A DNA stretch of 64,000 nt, from NCBI GenBank assembly GCA_023548195.1, contig JAJHZJ010000751.1:1616501-1680500 (forward strand). Direction: 5' to 3'. The notes under the pieces are model-generated. The model was not told the origin of the DNA and did not search any database. It was given only the letters and a program-made list of their open reading frames with translations. Position 1 is the first letter of the stretch, and every line of letters begins with the position of its first letter. Below, one piece after another: positions 41,256-51,775 of the stretch. The position numbers were made by a program, and so were the translations under genes. Source of the DNA: Bettongia penicillata ogilbyi (lineage: Eukaryota; Chordata; Mammalia; Diprotodontia; Potoroidae).

Positions 41256-41902
41256 AAAAAGAAAAATCCAAGACACATAGAAAAGTGGTACAAATGTAAA
41301 CTAGAAAGAGCCATACTCCATTTGATAATTAAGTGGGCAAAGGAAAGGAATGAGCATTTAGCAAAAACACAAATGCAATTCTTTCTGCATATAAACAAAA
41401 TGAAGGAAGCAAGAAAATGAAAAGATGAAAAGCAAAAATAGCTCAATCTAGGACTGCATTGCTTTAAATATTAATAATGTATCTTTTGTAATTTCAAGTG
41501 GGAAAAAAAAAACTAGGTGTGCAAATGACATCCTAGACCTAGTGTTTCTCTACCCTCCAACAATCTTTTTTCCAGTCTCTGACTGAAACTTGGTATTTCT
41601 TTACATTCTGCCAGTGTTAGAGCAAATGTCTGGTCAACCTTGTGTCTGTCTCCTTATCACCATTCAGACTGACAATGTAAGGGAAGGGGGTGCGGGAATA
41701 GCAGAAAAATAAAATAAAATATTAATTTTGATTCGTGAGCATCCATCCAGGCTCTTGTCACTGTTGCTGTTTTAAAGATGCTCCCCTCTTCCTTTAAGTT
41801 TTGTAGTTGTTGCTCTGGTAAGAATGTAGAGAAGTACTCAGTCCTCTGGTGTTCAGTTCAGATCATGTGACATGACTGAGAACCTTAGAAGGAAGAATCA
41901 GT
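41256..41902. other. Unclassified sequence
   Basis: A-rich to about 41510, then unique. No gene seen. Confidence 0.4.
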
Positions 41903-42160
41903 TCACTGTCCTGATGTCATGCACTCCTATAATTAGTCCCTGCTACTAGGGAAACTGAGGCTGGTAGATCCATTGAATTTGGGACTTTCAGAACTAAAGT
42001 CACTCTGATCCTTCAGTGTCTGGCAAGGACACAATGATTACCCAGGCTGACTAAACAGGGATAAATCCACCGAGGTCAGAAACAGAACAGATCAAAGCTT
42101 CTTTGTCTATTAGGCAGTGGGTGACTGCTGCACGTCCGCTTGCCTTCCTCTACACCCTCT
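41903..42160 (+). pseudogene. 7SL (SRP) RNA pseudogene
   Basis: 7SL RNA is the scaffold of the signal recognition particle. This segment follows it nearly end to end. The Alu-domain part reads 'agtccctgctactagggaaa' and 'ctgaggctgg'. The S-domain part reads 'ccaggctgactaaacaggga', then 'aggtcagaaacagaacagat', which matches about 80 percent of the 7SL segment ending in GGAAACGGAGCAGGTCAA. The end reads 'gcagtgggtgactgc'. About 258 bases replace the usual 300, with small deletions, and substitutions are spread throughout. The S-domain rules out an Alu or B1 SINE, and such SINEs do not occur in marsupials. It has no visible A-tail; the start and end are approximate. Confidence 0.75.
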
Positions 42161-42169
42161 ATAAAAAGA

Positions 42170-43750
42170 TAATTAATTCAGCTTAGCGTCTATTAAGTAC
42201 AGGCTAAGTGCCATGTTCTGTGCTGAGTGCTGAAGATACAGAGACAAAAACAAAATGATTCCCACCCTCAAGGAGTTTACAGTCTACTGCACAGAGATAA
42301 CACATACACAGATAAGTAAATCAAAATGCATATAAAGTAAACACAAAATAAATGGTGGGGCACAGTGCTAAAATATGGACAGTAAAGAAAGGTCATATAG
42401 GAGGTGGTACTTGAGGACTAGAGCTATGTCTTGAATGCTATAAGAATCCCAAATCATACTACCCCCAAAGACATCAAAGGAAAAGAAAAAGGAACTATAT
42501 GTACAAAAATATTTATAGCAGCTCTTTTTGTGGTGACAAAGAATTGGAGGTTGAAGGGGTGTCCATCAATTGGCATATGACTGAATAAGTTGTAGTCTAT
42601 GATTGTGATGGAATACTATTGCGCTATAAAAAATGATAAGCAGGAGGATTTCAGAAAAACCTGGGAAGATTTATATGAACTGATACAAAGTGAAGTGAAC
42701 AGAACCAAGAGGACATTGTATGCAAAAAAACAACAATATTGTATGATGATCAACTGTGAATGACTTAGCTCTTCTCCATAATTTAATGATACAAGACAAT
42801 TCCAAAGGACTCATGATGAAAAATGTTATCCACCTCCAGAGAAAGAACTGAGGGAGTCTGAATGCAGATCAAAGCATACTATTTAAGCTTTTTTTTATTA
42901 TTCCTGATTTTGGGGTCTGCATTTTCTTTTGCAACATGACTAATATGAAAAATTTTGCATGACTGCACATGTATAATCTATATCAAAATGCTTGCCTTCT
43001 CAAGGATGGGAGGAGAGGAAGGGAGAGAGGAAATATGGAACTCAAATTTTTTTAAATGTTAAATTTTTGTATATATGTAACTGAGATTAAAAAAATTAAA
43101 AAATTAAATTAAAAAAAAGAATGTCCAGTCAAATGTGAGTAGGAAGAACATGGAGGATAGCCTGTGCAATTGTATGGAAGAAGAATATTGTTATCTGAAG
43201 GAATTTCAGGTCAGTCAGATTAACTAGAAATAGAATATGGGTAAGAGAGGAATGTGTAATCAGACTGAAAAGCTAAATTGGAGCAAAACCATCAGATTGG
43301 GAAGGATTTTTACATCCCAAAGAGGATTCTGCCCTTTGTCCCAGAATCCTTGAGCAGGAGAGTGATATGGTCATTTTTGTGCTATAAAAATAAAAATTTG
43401 GTAAAGCTGTGTGGAGGATATATTAGAAAAGGACAAGACTGGAGGTTGAGATACCAAATGAGGAAGTTGGGGCCAAGCATTAGGACCCAAACCAGGGTGG
43501 TGGCCATGTTAGCAGAGAGAAGGGATAAACAGAAGAGATGTCAGGGGGAAGAATGGATAGGACTTAGCAGCTGGTTGCATATGGTGGGATGAGGGAATAG
43601 TTGAGGATGACTGTTAGTTTATACATGGGTTTGACAAACATGGTGGTACTCTCAACAGAAAGGGAAGTAAGAGGAGGGATTGGGGGAGGGGCTGGAGGGA
43701 GAAGGGATATAGTGAGAGAAATCGGATTCTATTCTGGACTTGTTTGATTT
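42170..43750 (-). mobile_element. L2 LINE split by an L1 insertion
   Basis: Left part 42170-42447 shows 'agcgtctattaagtacaggc', 'ccctcaaggagtttacagtc', 'aggtggtacttgagg'. Right part 43123-43750 continues the same antisense L2 with 'gtccagtcaaatgtgagtag', 'aatcagactgaaaagctaaa', 'ccttgagcaggagagtgata', 'caccagggtggtggccatgt'-like and 'gttgaggatgactgttagtt'. The join would be collinear without the L1. Confidence 0.8.
42448..43116 (+). mobile_element. 5'-truncated L1 3' end
   Basis: Best L1 3' copy here. The ORF2 C-terminal remnant reads KNDKQEDFRKTWEDLYELIQ after a 'TKNWRLKGCPSIG' segment. The 3' UTR then reads 'caagacaattccaaaggact', 'ccacctccagagaaagaact' and 'gcaacatgactaatatg', and the A-rich tail ends near 43118. 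AAGAAT borders both sides (42442-42447 and 43117-43122), possibly a 6-bp duplication. Confidence 0.85.
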
Positions 43751-43919
43751 CCTGTCCCAATAAGTAGGGATTTCTATAACTCTGAAAGTATATGAATAAA
43801 AATATTCTACATAATAAAAGCAATCTCCCTTGAATTTTGTAGGATTTTAGAGTAAGCCCAAGTGAAACTAGCAGAACAACCTCAAAGAAAGTCTGTAAAA
43901 GGAACGGGGAGTTGGACTA

Positions 43920-44165
43920 ATAATCAGTGACTTTTATACAGTTCTTTAAATTTTGCAGAGGTGTACATTGACGCTCTTATTAGAATGTCACAACTTTTCT
44001 GTCAAGTGAGTACTATAGGTGCTGTCTTTTGCAGGTGAGGATACTGAGGTTCAGAGTTGTAACTTGCCCACAGTGACACATTTGTAAATGTCAGAGGGTA
44101 GCATTTGAACCAAGGTCTTCTTCACTAATTCTAACATTTTACCCACTACGCTACACTGCCTTTCA
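43920..44165 (-). mobile_element. MIR
   Basis: 'tacagttctttaaattttgc', 'ttttgcaggtgaggatactg', 'catttgaaccaaggtcttct', 'acccactacgctac' on the plus strand. Confidence 0.7.
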
Positions 44166-44344
44166 GCCCTTAAAATGTTGATGTGATAGTCTGTCTTTTG
44201 AATGAAGTACATATGGGATTTGGATTCTTGGTGTTCCATTTTGTGTTTTTTTTTCCAAAATAGACATGATTTTCCACCTTTCTCATCCAATCACTTTATA
44301 TATGTATGTAATGTATACAGATTTGTGTGCACACACTTGTGACA

Positions 44345-44475
44345 CTCATTCCAATGTAAGGTCCTTGAGACCAGGGACTGTTTTTGTTTTGGTTTGTCTT
44401 CTGTATTTTGTATTTGTATCCCCAGTCTAGCACAATACCTGGCACACAGCAAGTATATAGGAAATGCTTATTCCC
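44345..44475 (+). mobile_element. L2 3' end
   Basis: 'aatgtaaggtccttgagacc', 'agggactgtttttgttttgg', 'tatccccagtctagcacaat'. Confidence 0.75.
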
Positions 44476-44479
44476 TTCT

Positions 44480-45050
44480 CTCTCTCCCCACACTTGAAAT
44501 GCTCTCTCTCATCACCTTTGCCCCTTAGAATCCCTGGTTTCCTTTAAGACTCAACTCAAACCTTTTGGTAAATTAGGGCGGTGTCTACCCCAAGTATAAG
44601 AAGACTTGCCCTGGTGAAATGGGTAGATGAGAACAATTTGTTACAATGATCATGAAGGCAGATGAAGTAGGCGTTGTGGAGCACCAAGAGCTTGGTTAGG
44701 CACCAAGGTCATCTACTGCATCCTAAGCCATTGCCAAACATCTTCTTTTGTTTTGCTCGGGACATCAATGACTCCAGGAGAGAGAGTGAGGTTGACAACT
44801 GTGCAATTCTGCCTTACTTAAATCCAACTCATACATGAGTCAAGGTATCACCCTGTGATGTCACTGATCCTCTTTGAAAGTGAAAGACAAGCAATGAATG
44901 AGCTTGTATATGCCTACGTAGGTACCTGCCCTCTCCACTATTAGAATATAAGCTCCTTGAGGCTAGTGTCTGCTTTTTCTTTTTTCTTTTTTTAATCGTC
45001 GGCACATATGCTCGTCATAAATACTGGTTAACTGGTTAATTGATCTATGA
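44480..45050 (+). mobile_element. L2 3' region split by a SINE
   Basis: 'cttgaaatgctctctctcat' and 'gaatccctggtttcctttaa' (44480-44565) precede the SINE. 'ctattagaatataagctcct' and 'tgaggctagtgtctgc' (from about 44935) follow it. Confidence 0.65.
44570..44903 (+). mobile_element. SINE with TCCTCTTTGAAA-type tail
   Basis: 'gacttgccctggtgaaatgg', 'gcaccaaggtcatctactgc', 'gacatcaatgactccaggag', 'ccttacttaaatccaactca', 'accctgtgatgtcactgatc', then 'ctctttgaaagtgaaagaca'. The last block matches the tail of the RTE-like LINE. Related to 48345-48590. Confidence 0.75.
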
Positions 45051-45059
45051 TCATACAAT

Positions 45060-45210
45060 TGTAAAACTAAAGCAGTGACCTTAGAGGTCATCTAGACCAA
45101 TAGCCTCATTTTGCAGATGAGAAAAGTGAGGCCCATAAACGTTAAATTTCTTACCTATGGTCGGTCACCCAGGTAGTCAGTATCAGAGGGGAACTTTGTA
45201 ATCAATTCTT
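45060..45210 (-). mobile_element. MIR-type SINE
   Basis: 'gaccttagaggtcatctaga', 'cctcattttgcagatgagaa', 'gtcggtcacccaggtagtca'. Confidence 0.75.
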
Positions 45211-46039
45211 CGTGGCTCTGTCAGGCAATCTATTCAATACTTATGTGTCTCTCATTGTCTGTGTCTGTCTATCTTTCTCACCGTCCCTTATTCCCTGCTC
45301 TCCCTCTCCATAGATAAATAAGAAGTGAGATTTGAACCCAGGTCTTCTGAAACATGAGTCAGATGGCATCGTACCATGCCATCGAATAGGGACTATATGA
45401 TGTCTTATCTGAAATATTCCAAAGAGGATCCCTGATTAGAAATAGACTGAAGTAGATGATCTTCTAACTCTTAGATTCACAGGTATATACTCTATGGGCT
45501 CTCCAAATAGAATAGTTGACTCATTGGACAACTCTGCATCCTCCAACACTGATTAAATCCTGACAGAGTAGAGCCCTGCTTTCTCTGAGGTAGAGGGAGG
45601 AAGAAAAGGTCCATGTTTTCCAATTTCCATTAAATTCTTAGCCATGAATGATCTGAAATATTTCAATTTTAATTTACTTATTTCTTTGGGGCCCTACATC
45701 TATGGGTCAATGCTAAGTGATTCTCATTGCCCCACAGATCAGGTTACAGGAAATGGAAATGAGCTTCTAAAAACTGACTTGTCCGTTTGGAATTAAAGGT
45801 CTGGGTTGAATGCTGGCCTTGCTTTTTTACCAAGCACATATGTCAAATGAGGCATTGGGTAAAGTGATCTTTAAGACCCTGGGACCAATCTAATCTAGTA
45901 TTCTGATATTCTGCTAAACCAATCTAATGTTCTATTTATTGAATTCTTTTTAATCCCATATCCATGAGACAATGGCTTTTAGTACTGGCCTACTGGCCAC
46001 AGATGAGGGAACATAAAGAACCGGGGATTCGTGGACCTT
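45211..46039. other. Mostly unclassified sequence
   Basis: Small MIR scraps at 45310-45350 and 45390-45480. Otherwise nothing recognised. Confidence 0.4.
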
Positions 46040-46240
46040 CATAGCTGGAGGAAGCTAGGTGACTCAGGGAAGAGTGGATTTGAATCCTGCCTCAGACAGT
46101 TAGCTATTTAACCCTGGCTATGTCATTTCACCTCTCTAAACTGCAGTTTCTTTAACTATAAAATGGGAATATGATAATAGTACCAGGATTATCATAGAGA
46201 ACAAATTCATTACTATATATAAAATGCTATCATATTTCCA
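46040..46240 (+). mobile_element. MIR/CORE-SINE
   Basis: 'gaggaagctaggtgactcag', 'gatttgaatcctgcctcaga', 'aactataaaatgggaatatg'. Confidence 0.75.
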
Positions 46241-46374
46241 TGATGGATAATCTTGAGAAATACACACGGGGATAGAAATGGTGTGGAAATGTCCTCTCCA
46301 AAGCAACCATCTCTTGCTGAAATCTCTTTCAGTCTCTTTTTTCACTCATATGTAGCTTCTCTCTTCCCCTTACT

Positions 46375-46645
46375 AAGAATGCAGAGCAGTACAGTAGAAA
46401 GAATAGTCAAGTTGGATTCAGAAAGATCTGGATTCAATTCCCATCATTGACACTAATCTTGCAATACTTAGCAAGTCACTTGAACTTTGTAAGCCTCAGT
46501 TTTCTCATGAATAAAATGGGGTTGATTATAACACCTGAAATACCTCCTTCTTGAGGTTCTTGTTAGTCTTAAATGAAATAAACTATATAAAGAGCTTTCA
46601 CACTCAAAAAAAGTAAAGTGTTCTATAAATTTCATTTATTATTTA
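46375..46645 (+). mobile_element. Full-length MIR
   Basis: 'cagagcagtacagtagaaag' head, 'agatctggattcaattccca', 'gcctcagttttctcatgaat', and 3' end 'taaagtgttctataaatttc'. Confidence 0.85.
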
Positions 46646-47154
46646 TTTGCTTTATGGATCAGTCTTATAGGCAAACAAAGTAAGTGCTCAGTGTTTATTT
46701 CTCCCAAATTTCTTTCTGTCTAATATGTATGAATATCTAAAATTCTATCATTAGTGATTCATGACTTCAGAGGGAGGTATTATCCTCTGTTAAAACACAA
46801 ACACCACTGGAAAGGCTGACATATTACATTATCTTCAGTCATTAACATCTTAAGGTGAGTTAGTCCCATCCTTCACAAAATGATAGCTAATTGGTAATAA
46901 ATTTTGATAGAGATGAAGGCAAGGGAGAGGCAAGAGGAAGATGGATAGAAAAGTTTTGAACATAGGGAGCTGCCCAACCAGAATTAGGCCAGGTGGGGAA
47001 GGAGTGGGTTCTAGGAAAGAAGGTGGGAAGTCGCTCAAAACAAAGTTTTTGTCTTGGCATGGCCTTATGTTATATATTCCCATTATAGTATATATTACCA
47101 TTCCTATAGATAAATAAATATAAATATATACATAGATACTATATCTATATGTCC
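46646..47154. other. Unclassified sequence
   Basis: A piece near 46890-47040 may be very old L2. An AT-rich tract lies near 47107-47150. Confidence 0.4.
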
Positions 47155-47625
47155 AATGAATATGTCAATGCTCAGTCCAAAACCCAATGGATCATCTTTC
47201 CTCCATGTTTTCCCGGCTTCCCTATTTCTATCAGTTGGCACCACCATTTTACCAGCCACCCAAGCTCCAGTCATTTTGAAACCCTTCCCTCTCCTTCCAC
47301 ACCCACACATTCTATATCCTTTAGATTATGCTGTCAAATCACTCTTACACCTCCTCCCTACTTTTATTCCTACTATCATCACCCTATTTCATTCCCTAAT
47401 TACCTCCCACATGAACTATTGCAATAGCTCCTTAACAAGTCTTCCCAGCTTCAGACTCTACCAAATTCAATCCACCAGCATATTAATCTTCTTAAAGTGC
47501 ACCTCTGATCATATCATTCACAACCCTCAATGGCTCCCCATTGTCTACAATATTAAGTTCAAGTTTCCTATCCTGGGAGTCAAAGCCATCTACAATCTGG
47601 CCCAAATCAACTCTGGGTGCCACAT
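47155..47625 (+). pseudogene. L2 LINE ORF2 C-terminal remnant
   Basis: The longest open frame of the window overlaps it. It reads HMNYCNSSLTSLPSFRLYQI and then SDHIIHNPQWLPI, the conserved L2/CR1 block after the RT (usual form: LDYCN..L.GLP, then SDH..P.L..LHWLP). It breaks into the following CR1-like element, so the 183-codon frame is a fusion of two dead repeats, not a gene. Confidence 0.8.
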
Positions 47626-47639
47626 TTTAGGATGGATGT

Positions 47640-48020
47640 TGATAAGCTGTCAAGGAGATGGAGAGGACAGCAACAAAGACAGGAAAGGCCTTGGGATCAC
47701 AAAGTAGAAGGATCACGCAAAAAGGCTGGGGGTGTTTTGCCTGGAATAAAGAACTATGAGAATATGATAGCTGTCTTTAAGTATCTGAGGGACTGTTGTG
47801 GCAGATATATTATACTTATATTACTTGCCCTTAGAGGGCAGGACCAAGAACAATGGGTAGAATATACAAAAAGGCAAATTCATGCTGCAGATATTTTTAA
47901 AATTCCTGATAATTAGAGTTATAACAAGGAAGAGTGAACTGCTTCCTGAGATGGCAGCTTCCTTACAAAGTGAAGTCTTTAAGAAAAGGCTGAATATGTT
48001 TGTCAGGTCTGTTACAGAAA
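47640..48020 (+). mobile_element. L3/CR1-like LINE 3' region
   Basis: 'agctgtctttaagtatctga', 'gggactgttgtggcagatat', 'cccttagagggcaggaccaa', 'gaacaatgggtagaatatac', 'agttataacaaggaagagtg' and 'aagtctttaagaaaaggctg'. Confidence 0.75.
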
Positions 48021-48084
48021 AGATTCGGGAAGCGGTGGATATGGGTTCAAATTTCACTCTAAACATCTCTCTACTGTCTTCCCA

Positions 48085-48230
48085 CATGTTTTTTCAGGTC
48101 ACTTTTTATGTATGTCCTCTATTAGCAGGTAAGCTCCTTGAAGGCAGGGACAATCTTTCTTTTTGTTTGTATTTGTTGCATTTAACGGAATGCTTAGAAC
48201 GTAGTAAGTACTTAATAAACACATTGTTTG
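48085..48230 (+). mobile_element. L2 3' end
   Basis: 'aggtaagctccttgaaggca', 'gggacaatctttctttttgt', 'acgtagtaagtacttaataa'. Confidence 0.8.
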
Positions 48231-48344
48231 TTTTTTACCTTACTACCAGAATCTCTGAGGGTCTTCTTTCAGATTGACTCTTTTGTAAAGGCAAACTAAG
48301 TCATCCTTTGCCTCAATTCTTACCTAGCCTTTAATTACTGAAAG

Positions 48345-48590
48345 GGTGTTGCCTAAGACAAACCGAGACCTGGAAAAGACCTTAGTTTAAAAAGGCCGAA
48401 GTCTCGCACTGCATCAAGGACTATCATCAGTGGTCCTGATCTGTATCTTGCCACTGTACTCAGATGATTCTGAAGGAGAGAGTGGGGCTGATGATGTTGG
48501 ACAGCTCTGCCTCCTTAAATCCAATTCAAGTCAAGACATAACTCTCCTGAAGTCACTGGTCTACTTGGAGGACAAAGGGCGAGCCAACAA
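48345..48590 (+). mobile_element. SINE of the 44570-44903 family
   Basis: 'gtctcgcactgcatcaagga', 'atcagtggtcctgatctgta', 'tcttgccactgtactcagat', 'ttccttaaatccaattcaag'-like, then 'aagtcactggtctacttgga' and 'ggacaaagggcgagccaaca' in place of the usual tail. Confidence 0.75.
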
Positions 48591-48599
48591 CAACCTTAG

Positions 48600-48720
48600 T
48601 ACATTTATAACCTTAGGCAAGTCACTTTCTCTGACTATTTCTCAGTTTACTCATCTGTAAAATAACAGAGCTGTACTAGATATCTTTGGAGACTCCTTGC
48701 AGGTCTAGAGCTATGGTTTT
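48600..48720 (+). mobile_element. MIR 3' part
   Basis: 'accttaggcaagtcactttc', 'tcagtttactcatctgtaaa', 'gtactagatatctttggaga'. Confidence 0.7.
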
Positions 48721-48721
48721 G

Positions 48722-48915
48722 AACCCTAGGTTCGATTCCCACCCTTGACACTCACAAGCTAATTACTATGTACCAGTCACCTAAATCCCCCTGAACCTCA
48801 GTTTCTCAGTAGAAGAGGGGCAATTATCCCTGAAGTACCTACTCCTTATGTTTATTTTGAGGCTCAAAGGAGATAATACATGGGAAGCATAATACAAAAG
48901 TCAGCTTTTATTAGT
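48722..48915 (+). mobile_element. MIR in tandem with the preceding one
   Basis: 'ccctaggttcgattcccacc' (well-kept B box), 'cctgaacctcagtttctcag', 'tttgaggctcaaaggagata'. Confidence 0.7.
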
Positions 48916-48929
48916 AATACTCACCACTT

Positions 48930-49180
48930 GCCAAATAGGCAATCTTAACCATCCTACCTCTTTGCTCATAACACTCCTGGTCTGCCCTGCTGGCTCTCCC
49001 ATCTCTTCCTGTTAAAATCCGATAGATGATTTAAAGCATAGATTAGATACTTTCTTTTCCATGAACCCCACCCTTCTCTGATCTCTCTCTCCTTGGAATT
49101 CATAGAAGACTGTGTTCATTCATACCTCTTGGATGTGCTTTGTACATGAGCTCATTCTCCTTTGTATACTAATTAGCTGT
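48930..49180 (+). mobile_element. Probable L2 3' region, degraded
   Basis: 'aggcaatcttaaccatccta'-type pyrimidine-rich sequence, then 'ccccacccttctctgatctc' and 'atgtgctttgtacatgagct'. Weak. Confidence 0.4.
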
Positions 49181-49239
49181 GGCATCATAAATCTACAGCT
49201 CTGGTTTAATGGATGTAGAAACTGAGGCCTGCAGAAACT

Positions 49240-49505
49240 GTCATGTCAATAAGCATTGACTAAGTGCTGATTCGGTATCAGAATATTGTGTCAGTTGCTG
49301 GAAATACAAAGAAAGACAAAAAAATGTCCCTGTCCTGGAGGAGATTATAGTCTAACTGGGAGATAGTATGCAATCAGCTATGTACACGCAGAATATCTAC
49401 AGGGTCAATTGGAGGTGGTTTCTAAGGTCAAGGAATTTGCCCTGAGAGGAAGGAGCGAGTGGGGAGATTTCATAGAGTCTTCTTGCAGAAGAACTGAGTC
49501 TTGAT
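49240..49505 (-). mobile_element. L2 3' end
   Basis: 'aataagcattgactaagtgc', 'cctgtcctggaggagattat', 'agtctaactgggagatagta'. Confidence 0.7.
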
Positions 49506-49507
49506 GG

Positions 49508-49620
49508 TTAAAGGAAATTTGGCCAAGATCACAAAGGTTAATAAGAAAAGCTAAACTGTCATTTAGGTCTTCTGATTGGAAATCCAGTGAACTTTCCCTC
49601 CCAGTTCCCTGTGTCCATGT
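49508..49620 (-). mobile_element. MIR fragment
   Basis: 'tttggccaagatcacaaagg' and 'catttaggtcttctgattgg'. Confidence 0.55.
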
Positions 49621-49624
49621 CTCA

Positions 49625-49740
49625 GCTTCCCTACTCAATGGTAAACTCCTCCAAGAGAAGGGCCCTTTCTCATTTCTTAGCCTAGAGCAATACTTTTCAC
49701 ATTGTAGGCTCTTGATATATGTTCATTACATTGAATTGAA
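49625..49740 (+). mobile_element. L2 3' end
   Basis: 'aatggtaaactcctccaaga', 'tagcctagagcaatactttt', 'tgtaggctcttgatatatg'. Confidence 0.6.
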
Positions 49741-50221
49741 CGGAATCAGATTGAAGCAAATTGAATCTAATCTGGGACAGAGCAAAAGCTTACCAGGCTG
49801 CAAATGTTCACAAAACATTTTAAGGACATGAACAGGTTGCAGACCTTCTTCTGGATACCCATCCAAAGGCGCCAGATTGAAATGAAAAGAAAAGCTCTGA
49901 ATGTTATCATTATCTGCTAAATGCTGTGTTAAGTCCTGCCTAATGTGAAACTCCATATGGATATGGCTGGGGTCCATACCCCAAAGTGTTAGAGAGTAAG
50001 AGTCATGAATTCTTCAATATTGGTGTGTTCCCAAAGTATTTCTCCTGTAAAAGTCCTCTGTTTTGGTGCTCAGGAATCCCCTTCTTTTTGTGGTAAAACA
50101 AAGCCTTGGTCTGTGCAGGCTACAGGATTTTTTTATTTTTTTCCCCTTTTTCTCTTCAGATGTTTTCCGTGTGGAATGTTGAGAATTATGAATGGCCCCA
50201 GGATTTGGGGCCATTTCTAGA
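49741..50221. other. Unclassified sequence
   Basis: No gene or repeat recognised. Confidence 0.4.
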
Positions 50222-50463
50222 ATAGCTATATGGCTCAGTGGATAGAGTACTGGCCTGGAGTCCAAAAGATCTGAGTTCAAATCCGACCTCAAACACTAAC
50301 TAGCTATGTGACCCTGAGCAAGTCATTTAACCCTGTTTACCTCAGTTCCTCATTTGTAAAAAGAGTTGTAGAAGGAAATGGCAAACCATTCCAGTATCTT
50401 TGCCAAGAAAACCCCAAGGACAGTATTGATGTGCTACGGTCACAAAAACTAAATGACAACATA
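50222..50463 (+). mobile_element. tRNA-RTE SINE (MAR1-like)
   Basis: Complete copy: 'agctatatggctcagtggat' head, 'ctgagttcaaatccgacctc', and RTE tail 'agaaggaaatggcaaaccat...ggtcacaaaaactaaatg'. AGAATA(G) occurs just before its start and just after its end, a possible short duplication. Confidence 0.85.
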
Positions 50464-50464
50464 G

Positions 50465-50575
50465 AATAGTAAACAGGGTGCTAGACTTGGAATCAGGAAG
50501 ACCTAAGCTCAAATCCTCCCTCTGAATGTTGCTAACTATGTGTGACCTTGGGCATCATTTTCCTCACTGAAGTTT
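50465..50575 (+). mobile_element. MIR 5' half
   Basis: 'agggtgctagacttggaatc', 'aggaagacctaagctcaaat', 'tgtgaccttgggcatcattt'. Confidence 0.65.
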
Positions 50576-50861
50576 TGAGAGCACATGTAGGATGGGGGGT
50601 AACTCATAGCTCCATAGACGTTCCCCTTGGGCATGGCAGGCAGGGAATAGTTTTTCTGCTGGCTTCCCTTAGAGAGCCTTGAATATGACTTTACTCATTA
50701 CAGCAAGTTTATTCTTGACTCCTATTTCAGACACTGCTGTCAGCTGCTGCTGTCCTAGAAATGCTGCTAGAATGCCAATGAAAAGTCAACATCCTTTAAT
50801 CCTATAAACTGAACAAGGCCCTGTTATCATCAAGAGGTGGGGAGGGGTGTCATTGTTATTT
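50576..50861. other. Unclassified sequence
   Basis: No gene or repeat recognised. Confidence 0.4.
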
Positions 50862-51112
50862 TGTTGGTGGTGGTGGTGTTCAGCCATCCTAACCATGCCT
50901 GACTCTTCACTCACCCCATTTGGAGTTTTCTTAGCAGAGATACTCGAGTGGTTTGCCATTTTCTTCTCCAGCTCATTTTATGGATGAGAAAACTAAGGAA
51001 AACAGAGTTAAGTGACTTGCCCAGGTCACACAGCTAATAAGTGTCTGAAGCCAGATTTGAACTTACGTCTTCCTGACTCCATGCCTAGTGCTCTATCCAC
51101 TTGGCTGCCCCT
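50862..51112 (-). mobile_element. tRNA-RTE SINE (MAR1-like)
   Basis: Plus strand begins at the tail 'ccccatttggagttttctta', 'gatactcgagtggtttgcca', passes 'agtgacttgcccaggtcaca' and ends at the head 'ctctatccacttggctgccc'. A (TGG)n run (50864-50878) borders the tail. Confidence 0.85.
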
Positions 51113-51354
51113 CAAAAAGGAACATCCCTCAAAAATGATTCCTTATCAGAATTGATCTCTCTGGTTCATAAATTACTTGAACCACTAGGTTCTGAACTTA
51201 TCTGGTACTTTATGAATGATCCACAGAATATGACCAATTTTTCTTAACCAATCTGGAAACATTCTACCCATACAACATCACTCCAATCCATCCAATGTCT
51301 TTCAAAGACATCTAAATTGGTCAAGGATGTTCCCCACACTTAGTCAAAAGTCCT

Positions 51355-51469
51355 GATTGATTGATTGATTCACCTGAGAAGTATTCTTACCTGGGTATGG
51401 GATCAGGATTTAGCATCTTGACACTTTCTTTAAGTGAGGTGGGGTGATTGATTGATTTACGCTGAGAAG
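51355..51469. repeat. Pair of imperfect 24-base direct repeats
   Basis: 'gattgattgattcacctgag...' at about 51359-51381 and 'gattgattgatttacgctga...' at 51446-51469, about 64 bases apart. Confidence 0.55.
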
Positions 51470-51479
51470 GAAGCTCCAT

Positions 51480-51775
51480 ACTTTAGGGGATTGAGGTAAG
51501 GAATAACAGCATTCCAGAAATGAGGGGTGGGCAGAGAGACCAATTAGGAGGTTATTGTAATAGTGAAGATGAGAGACAATGAGGGCTTTAACTTGGGTAA
51601 AAACTTTGAAGCAGAAAAGAGGGATAGATGTGAGAGATATTGTATAGGCAGGACTGATAAAATAATGACAACTGATTGAATATAGGAGGTGAGAGTGAGA
51701 AAAGAGTCAAGGATGATACCAACCTTCCCAATTTGATTTTCTCAGCAGAAACAAGGAAATATCCATTGGTTAATC
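51480..51775 (-). mobile_element. L2 internal fragment
   Basis: 'caattaggaggttattgtaa', 'tagtgaagatgagagacaat', 'gtgagaaaagagtcaaggat', 'gataccaacc' on the plus strand. Confidence 0.65.

Noticed and set aside
41903..42030. Alu/B1-like SINE
   Set aside because: The similarity continues into the 7SL S-domain, absent from Alu and B1, and marsupials lack those SINEs.
47156..47707. 183-codon open frame, the longest in the window
   Set aside because: Its sequence is an L2 ORF2 C-terminal remnant running into an L3/CR1-like 3' region. No gene structure.
48722..48760. tRNA-like B box 'ggttcgattccc'
   Set aside because: It sits in a MIR SINE, which is tRNA-derived. No cloverleaf or A box at tRNA spacing.
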